Shown here one piece after another: positions 54,197-58,307 of a stretch of 58,307 bases of DNA (positions are counted from its first letter, which is position 1; every line of letters starts with the position of its first letter). Position numbers and translations under genes: made by a program. The notes under the pieces are model-generated. The model was not told the origin of the DNA and did no database searches. It saw only the letters and a list, made by a program, of their open reading frames with translations. Source of the DNA: Ignavibacteriota bacterium (GTDB lineage: Bacteria > Bacteroidota > Ignavibacteria > UBA10030 > UBA6906); assembly GCA_003158475.1 (NCBI GenBank), contig PMJR01000116.1, forward strand, positions 245 through 58,551. The letters run 5' to 3'.

Positions 54197-54706
54197 TCAG
54201 TTGTGTGAATCACCCGACTTCGCATGGAGCAGGCGCTCCCGGGTATAGGGAATCAATCCCCCGGCATCGATGATCGCCTGTCTCGCCTGCGGCAGCTTGA
54301 CGAGCGGGAATGAGTTCCCGGACGTTTCGTTGACGACCGTGTCTCCCCGGAAAAGAATCTCGTCCCCCGCAGCCGCCTCCACACCGGGGGCGGTCACGAG
54401 ATCGAGCCCCAGGTTGATCGCATTCTGCAGGAATATCCTGGCGAAGCTGTGCGCCACGATCGTGAGTTCGTGTCCCTTGAGTGCGGAGACAGCCTGTTCG
54501 CGCGACGACCCGCATCCGAAGTTCTTCCCCGCGACGATCACGCTTCCGGCCGGCACGCGCCCGGCCTTCAGGGCCCCGTTGAAATCCGTCATATCCGCGA
54601 ATGCGAATTGCGGTGTCTCGGAGGGGAGCACAGTGGCCATGTAGCGCCCCGGATAAATCACGTCCGTCGAAATGTCGTCGGCGAGTTTCAGCACGACTCT
54701 TCCCAT
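54197..54706 (-). CDS. leuD: Isopropylmalate dehydratase-like small subunit (LeuD type)
   Basis: This 169-residue swivel-domain subunit starts MGRVVLKLADDISTDVIYPGRYM and contains GKNFGCGSSREQA, the aconitase-superfamily small-subunit motif, then IVAHSFARIFLQNAINLGL. The length matches the short archaeal/bacterial LeuD/HacB form. With the large subunit 2 bp upstream it would isomerise 2- or 3-isopropylmalate, or hydrate citraconate/dehydrate citramalate. The neighbouring CoA-transferase and lyase favour a C5 substrate such as citramalate, as an inference. Confidence 0.85.
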   Translation of the reverse strand: MGRVVLKLADDISTDVIYPGRYMATVLPSETPQFAFADMTDFNGALKAGRVPAGSVIVAGKNFGCGSSREQAVSALKGHELTIVAHSFARIFLQNAINLGLDLVTAPGVEAAAGDEILFRGDTVVNETSGNSFPLVKLPQARQAIIDAGGLIPYTRERLLHAKSGDSHN

Positions 54707-54708
54707 GA

Positions 54709-56001
54709 TCAGTTCCTCCCTTTCCGCGGATCGGTAATGACCCCTTCCAGCGCGGAGGCGGCTGCAACGGCCGGCGAGCAGAGATAGACGGCCGCGGAGG
54801 GGTTCCCCATCCGCCCTTTGAAATTCCTGTTCGTCGTGGAGAGGGCCGTCTCGTTGTCTCCCAACGCCCCTTCGTGCACGCCCAGGCACGGGCCGCACCC
54901 GGGGTTCATGACGACCGCCCCGGCGGCCATGAAATCGGCGATCAATCCCTTCCGGAGCGCCTGTGCATAGATCCTGCCGGAAGCGGGGAAGACGAGCATA
55001 CGGGTCCCGCGTGCGACCTTCTTCCCGCGGAGTATCCCGGCAGCGACTTCGAGATCGTCGAGCCGCCCGTTCGTGCACGATCCGATGACGACCTGGTCCA
55101 CCTTCGTGCCGGCGACTTCGCTGACCGGCTTGACGTTGTCCACCGTATGGGGACACGCGACCTGCGGAACGAGTGAGGAGACGTCGATCGAGATGAACTG
55201 TTCATACGTCGCATCGGGATCGGCCGCGGTCGCCTGCTGCGGGCCCTCCACTCCTGCCTCCTCTCTGAGGTAGCGGGCGGTTTCCCCGTCGGCGGGGACA
55301 ATGCCGGATGTGGCGCCCGCCTCCACGGCCATATTGCAGAGGACAAGCCTTCCCGACGTGGACATCGAAGCGATGGTCTTCCCGTGAAACTCAATGACCT
55401 TGAAGTTGGCCCCCTGTGCGCTGATCCGGCCGATCAGGTGGAGTATGAGATCCTTCGGACCGACGAACGGCGGAAACTCTCCGGTCACGTCGACCCTGAT
55501 CGTCCCGGGCACTTCGACGTTCAGGACGGTCCCCAGTGCCCAGACGCTCGCCATTTCCGTCGCCCCGATGCCGAAGGCAAACGCACCCAGCGCCCCGTGG
55601 CTCGTCGTATGGGAATCGGTGCCGACGACCACAGCACCGGGACGGACATAGCCGCTCTCCGGAAGCACCTGGTGGCAGATGCCCCCCGTGTCCCCCCGGA
55701 TATCGTGAAACTTGCTGATGGCGTATTTCGCCACGAATTCCCGGACCTTCTTCTGGTTGCTCGCGGTCTTGGCCGATTCCGCAGGAACCCGGTGGTCAAA
55801 TATGATCGCGACCCTAGATGGGTCCCAGACCATTGGGTCCAGTCCGGTCCCCCCGTATATTTCGAAGAACTGGTTGATGACGAGCGCCCCGTTTTCATGG
55901 GACATCGCGAGATCAACTGCGGGCTCGACGACATCGCCGGCCCTGACGCCGGGGCGCCCCGAAGCGCGTGCAAGTATTTTTTCCACAACTGTCATTCCCA
56001 T
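54709..56001 (-). CDS. leuC: Isopropylmalate/citramalate dehydratase-like large subunit (LeuC type)
   Basis: This 430-residue protein is an aconitase-superfamily large subunit of the short LeuC/HacA type. The three cluster Cys residues lie in VVIGSCTNGRLDDLE and MNPGCGPCLGVHEG. DHRVPAES, GICHQVLPE and VVGTDSHTTSHGALGAFAFGIGATE are the conserved catalytic and binding blocks. Substrate could be isopropylmalate, citramalate/citraconate or homoaconitate. ATG 56001 is preferred because AAGGAG lies 6 nt upstream; ATG 56004 is equally in frame. It follows the CoA-transferase by about 20 bp in one operon. Confidence 0.87.
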   Translation of the reverse strand: MGMTVVEKILARASGRPGVRAGDVVEPAVDLAMSHENGALVINQFFEIYGGTGLDPMVWDPSRVAIIFDHRVPAESAKTASNQKKVREFVAKYAISKFHDIRGDTGGICHQVLPESGYVRPGAVVVGTDSHTTSHGALGAFAFGIGATEMASVWALGTVLNVEVPGTIRVDVTGEFPPFVGPKDLILHLIGRISAQGANFKVIEFHGKTIASMSTSGRLVLCNMAVEAGATSGIVPADGETARYLREEAGVEGPQQATAADPDATYEQFISIDVSSLVPQVACPHTVDNVKPVSEVAGTKVDQVVIGSCTNGRLDDLEVAAGILRGKKVARGTRMLVFPASGRIYAQALRKGLIADFMAAGAVVMNPGCGPCLGVHEGALGDNETALSTTNRNFKGRMGNPSAAVYLCSPAVAAASALEGVITDPRKGRN

Positions 56002-56023
56002 CATTCTCTCCTTTTCACATACC

Positions 56024-57226
56024 TTACACGACGCCCGATTCCTTCAGCGTGGCCATATCCTCTTCCGAATACCCGATCCCCCCGAGCACCTCCTTCGTAT
56101 GCTCCCCCAGAGCGGGAGGAGGACCCGTGACACGCCCGGGTGTCTTCGAGAACTTTGCGGTAAGGTTGAAGACCCGGAGATCGCCTATGCCCGGCACGGT
56201 GACAGCGGCGAATGCATTCCTGTGGGCGACCTGTGCCTGATTCACGGCCCCCCCCAGGGGGAGTATCGCACCGGCGGGGACACCATGGTGATTCAATTCA
56301 TCCACCCACGCGGCCGTCTCTTTCTGCATGAGTTTCTCCTCGAGAAGCGGTGTGAGCTCCTTCCGGTTCTTCTTCCGGCCCTCACGTTCCCTGAACCGCG
56401 CATCGGCCTTCAATTCCGGCAGGCCAAGAAGATCGGCGACCGATTCCCACTGTTCCTGCTTGTTCGCCGCGATATTGATGTAGCCGTCCCCGGTCCTGAA
56501 TACCCCGGAAGGAGCCGCGGTGAAATTGTCGTTCCCCATCAGCACCGGCTGCTGTCCTCCGATCATGAGGTTTGCCACAACCCACCCCATCAGGGGCATG
56601 ATAGAGTCAAGGAGCGCGACATCGATGAACTGTCCCTCCCCCGTCCTCTCGCGGTGGTAGAGCGCCGCCATGACCGCGAACGCCGCATTGAGACCCCCCA
56701 CGGTATCGCATACCGGGAAACCGGCCCGGAGCGGGTGCAGGCGCTCATCCCCGTTGATCGCCATTTCGCCGCTCAGACCCTGTATGATCTGATCATACGC
56801 GGGCTTCAGAGCATCGGGGCCGGTCTGACCGAAGCCCGAGATCGCGCAGTAGATGAGCCGCGGGTTGAGCGCGCCCAGGACGGGGTAGGCGAGGCCGAGC
56901 CGCTTCATCACGTCGGGACGGAAATTCTCCACAAGCACATCGGCCCCCTTCACCAGTGTGCGGAAGATCTCCTTCCCTTCCGGCGCTTTGAGGTTGAGGG
57001 TCATCGATTTCTTATTGGCGTTCTGGGCAAGAAAACTGGTCCCCATGAGCTTCCGGTTGAACTCCGGGACGCATCCCAGCTTCCGCGCAAGATCGCCGTC
57101 GGCCGGGTTCTCAATCTTGATCACCTCTGCGCCCAGGAGCGCCAGGTGCACCGTCGCGAACGGGCCGGAGAGGACATTGGTCAGATCGAGAACGCGGATG
57201 CCGGCCAGGAGATTGTTCCCATTCAT
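56024..57226 (-). CDS. CaiB/BaiF-family class III CoA-transferase
   Basis: This 400-residue enzyme begins LLAGIRVLDLTNVLSGPFATVHLALLGAEVIKIENP and contains LVENFRPDVMKRLGL and the catalytic Asp segment KPAYDQIIQGLSGEM. All are standard for class III CoA-transferases such as formyl-CoA or succinyl-CoA:citramalate transferases. It would move CoA between two carboxylic acids through an aspartyl-CoA intermediate. The start overlaps the lyase stop (ATGA). In Chloroflexus a transferase of this family activates D-citramalate next to a lyase of the HMG-CoA lyase family, the same pairing as here. Confidence 0.9.
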   Translation of the reverse strand: MNGNNLLAGIRVLDLTNVLSGPFATVHLALLGAEVIKIENPADGDLARKLGCVPEFNRKLMGTSFLAQNANKKSMTLNLKAPEGKEIFRTLVKGADVLVENFRPDVMKRLGLAYPVLGALNPRLIYCAISGFGQTGPDALKPAYDQIIQGLSGEMAINGDERLHPLRAGFPVCDTVGGLNAAFAVMAALYHRERTGEGQFIDVALLDSIMPLMGWVVANLMIGGQQPVLMGNDNFTAAPSGVFRTGDGYINIAANKQEQWESVADLLGLPELKADARFREREGRKKNRKELTPLLEEKLMQKETAAWVDELNHHGVPAGAILPLGGAVNQAQVAHRNAFAAVTVPGIGDLRVFNLTAKFSKTPGRVTGPPPALGEHTKEVLGGIGYSEEDMATLKESGVV

Positions 57227-58149
57227 ATTTTCGCCTCTGCAGGCGTCCCGGTCCTGTAGACCGTCCCTGGAAGGTCCCTCCCGAAGAAATTCGCCATCTC
57301 CTCCGCGACGCCGACGATCTGATCAAGTTTCACGTCCCGCCTGAAGCCCATAGTCCCGAACATGTGGACGAGATCCTCCGTGCACACGTTCCCCCCCGCA
57401 ATCTTCGTGAACGGACAGCCCCCCAGTCCCGCCACCGATGATTCAAAAGAGCCGACGCCGGCTTTCAGCGCCGCATACGCGTTGACGAGACCCAGACCGT
57501 ATGTGTTGTGAAAATGGCACGCCATGTCGACGTCCCCGTCGAACGCCATGATGGCCGAGAACATCCGCTCCACCTGGTCGGGGACTGCGTGCCCCGCAGT
57601 GTCCGCAAGGCTTATGTTATTCAGGCCGGCATCGAGATAGCGGCGCACGATCGCCAGCACCCGCTCCTGCGGAACCTTCCCCTCGTAACCGCATCCGAAG
57701 GCAGACTGGACGGAGACCTGCACCCGCTTGCCGGCCGCGCCGGCCTCCCCCGCGATGGCAATGATCCGTTCCGTCGCTTCCCCGACACCCATCCCCGTGT
57801 TCTTCCGGCTATGGGTCTCGCTGGCGGAGACCCCCAGGCAGAACATCTCCACGCCGCAGGCAAGACCGCGTTCGAGTCCTTTCTCATTCAGCACGAGGGC
57901 GGAGAGCGTCACGTTCGCCGGCTTCTCACCCGATTCCCCCAGCGCCGCAAAGAGCCGGTCGGTATCGGCCATCTGCGGAACCCGTGCGGGATGGACGAAC
58001 GAACCGACCTGGATGATATCGACGCCGGAATGCATCAGCATGCGGAGCCACCGGAGCTTCTGATCGGTGGGGACCGTCAGGGCTTCCATCTGGAGGCCGT
58101 CGCGGAGTCCGACTTCATGGAAAAGGAGGTCCGTCATCTGCGCTTTCAT
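57223..58149 (-). CDS. HMG-CoA lyase-family enzyme (possible citramalyl-CoA lyase)
   Basis: This 308-residue DRE-TIM metallolyase has the N-terminal EVGLRDGLQ (catalytic Arg, metal-binding Asp) and SFVHPARVPQMAD. ACHFHNTYGLGLVNA carries the metal-binding His pair, and SSVAGLGGCPFTKIAGGNVCTEDLVHMF matches the HMG-CoA lyase signature with its catalytic Cys. The family cleaves HMG-CoA to acetoacetate and acetyl-CoA or citramalyl-CoA to pyruvate and acetyl-CoA. EVGL instead of EVGP and the operon context make the second reaction worth testing. The ATG overlaps the upstream dehydrogenase stop by 4 nt. Confidence 0.85.
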   Translation of the reverse strand: MKAQMTDLLFHEVGLRDGLQMEALTVPTDQKLRWLRMLMHSGVDIIQVGSFVHPARVPQMADTDRLFAALGESGEKPANVTLSALVLNEKGLERGLACGVEMFCLGVSASETHSRKNTGMGVGEATERIIAIAGEAGAAGKRVQVSVQSAFGCGYEGKVPQERVLAIVRRYLDAGLNNISLADTAGHAVPDQVERMFSAIMAFDGDVDMACHFHNTYGLGLVNAYAALKAGVGSFESSVAGLGGCPFTKIAGGNVCTEDLVHMFGTMGFRRDVKLDQIVGVAEEMANFFGRDLPGTVYRTGTPAEAKI

Positions 58150-58307
58150 ATCCTCCGGGCGATTGCACGGGCGAGATCGAGTGTCTTCGCATCTCCCCCC
58201 ATGTCATATGTCCTGACTTTTCCTTCTCGTATCACGGAAGCGACGGCTGCTTCGACGTTTTTTCCTTTCTCCGTCTCGCCCAGCCAGTCGAGCATCATCT
58301 TCGCCGC
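58146..58307 (-). CDS. Isopropylmalate/isocitrate dehydrogenase-family protein, C-terminal fragment
   Basis: Only the last 53 residues are inside the window (AAKMMLDWLGE ... VIREGKVRTYDMGGDAKTLDLARAIARRI). The A-x-MMLxxLG helix and the GKVRTYDMGG-x-x-xT segment are the C-terminal signature of the beta-decarboxylating dehydrogenase family (IPMDH, isocitrate, homoisocitrate, tartrate/D-malate dehydrogenases). It overlaps the lyase gene by 3 nt and is upstream in the same operon. A methylmalate/isopropylmalate substrate would fit the LeuCD-like genes; the substrate-determining part lies outside the window. Confidence 0.75.
   Translation of the reverse strand, partial: AAKMMLDWLGETEKGKNVEAAVASVIREGKVRTYDMGGDAKTLDLARAIARRI

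Overview
The window reads as chromosomal DNA of a GC-rich member of the Bacteroidota, most likely an Ignavibacteria- or Kryptonia-like lineage. The main evidence is that three genes and one gene relic end in type IX secretion (T9SS) sorting tails (NPFNPST-type motifs and a terminal hydrophobic stretch ending in Lys). A PorV/PorQ-family protein, a TonB-dependent receptor with a carboxypeptidase-regulatory domain and a DUF2723 membrane protein fit the same group. This placement is inference. No rRNA, tRNA, insertion sequence or CRISPR array was seen. Genes are dense, with many 1-4 nt overlaps.

Left part (1-19.9 kb). A lactate dehydrogenase fragment leaves the left edge. A large DUF2723 membrane protein is translationally coupled to a protein with a divergent RelA/SpoT-synthetase-like core. 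A three-gene MacAB-type ABC exporter (minus strand) diverges from an MFS exporter. DUF1634 and TSUP anion-transporter genes follow, then a gene-poor stretch holding a T9SS gene relic. A MarR-controlled RND efflux operon (marR, TolC-like, adaptor, RND pump, PG0541-type PII-like protein) reads to the left. Two D-2-hydroxyacid dehydrogenases (HprA-like and short SerA-like) are convergent.

Centre (19.9-52.1 kb). This is a roughly 32-kb, wholly minus-strand glycan-utilisation locus. It starts at a LacI-family regulator with a near-consensus promoter and two perfect palindromic operators. In order it encodes a CBM9-like T9SS cargo protein, a TonB receptor, a large T9SS-tailed protein, a PorV-like protein, a GH94 phosphorylase, two glycoamylase-domain (PF10091/GH144-like) enzymes, a parvulin-type chaperone, a GH2 enzyme, a sugar ABC importer lacking its ATPase, two GH3 beta-glucosidases around a ROK glucokinase, and a GH42 enzyme. 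There is no SusC/SusD pair. The enzyme set suggests beta-glucan use. Beta-1,2-glucan is the specific hypothesis raised by the GH144-like, GH3 and GH94 combination.

Right part (52.2-58.3 kb). hemN and an OsmC-family gene precede (in map order) a tightly coupled operon that is transcribed leftward from the right edge: an isopropylmalate/isocitrate dehydrogenase-family gene (partial), an HMG-CoA-lyase-family gene, a CaiB/BaiF class III CoA-transferase, leuC-like and leuD-like. This combination fits a citramalate/citramalyl-CoA route linking pyruvate plus acetyl-CoA with 2-oxobutyrate. It is the strongest candidate in the window for an undescribed pathway arrangement.
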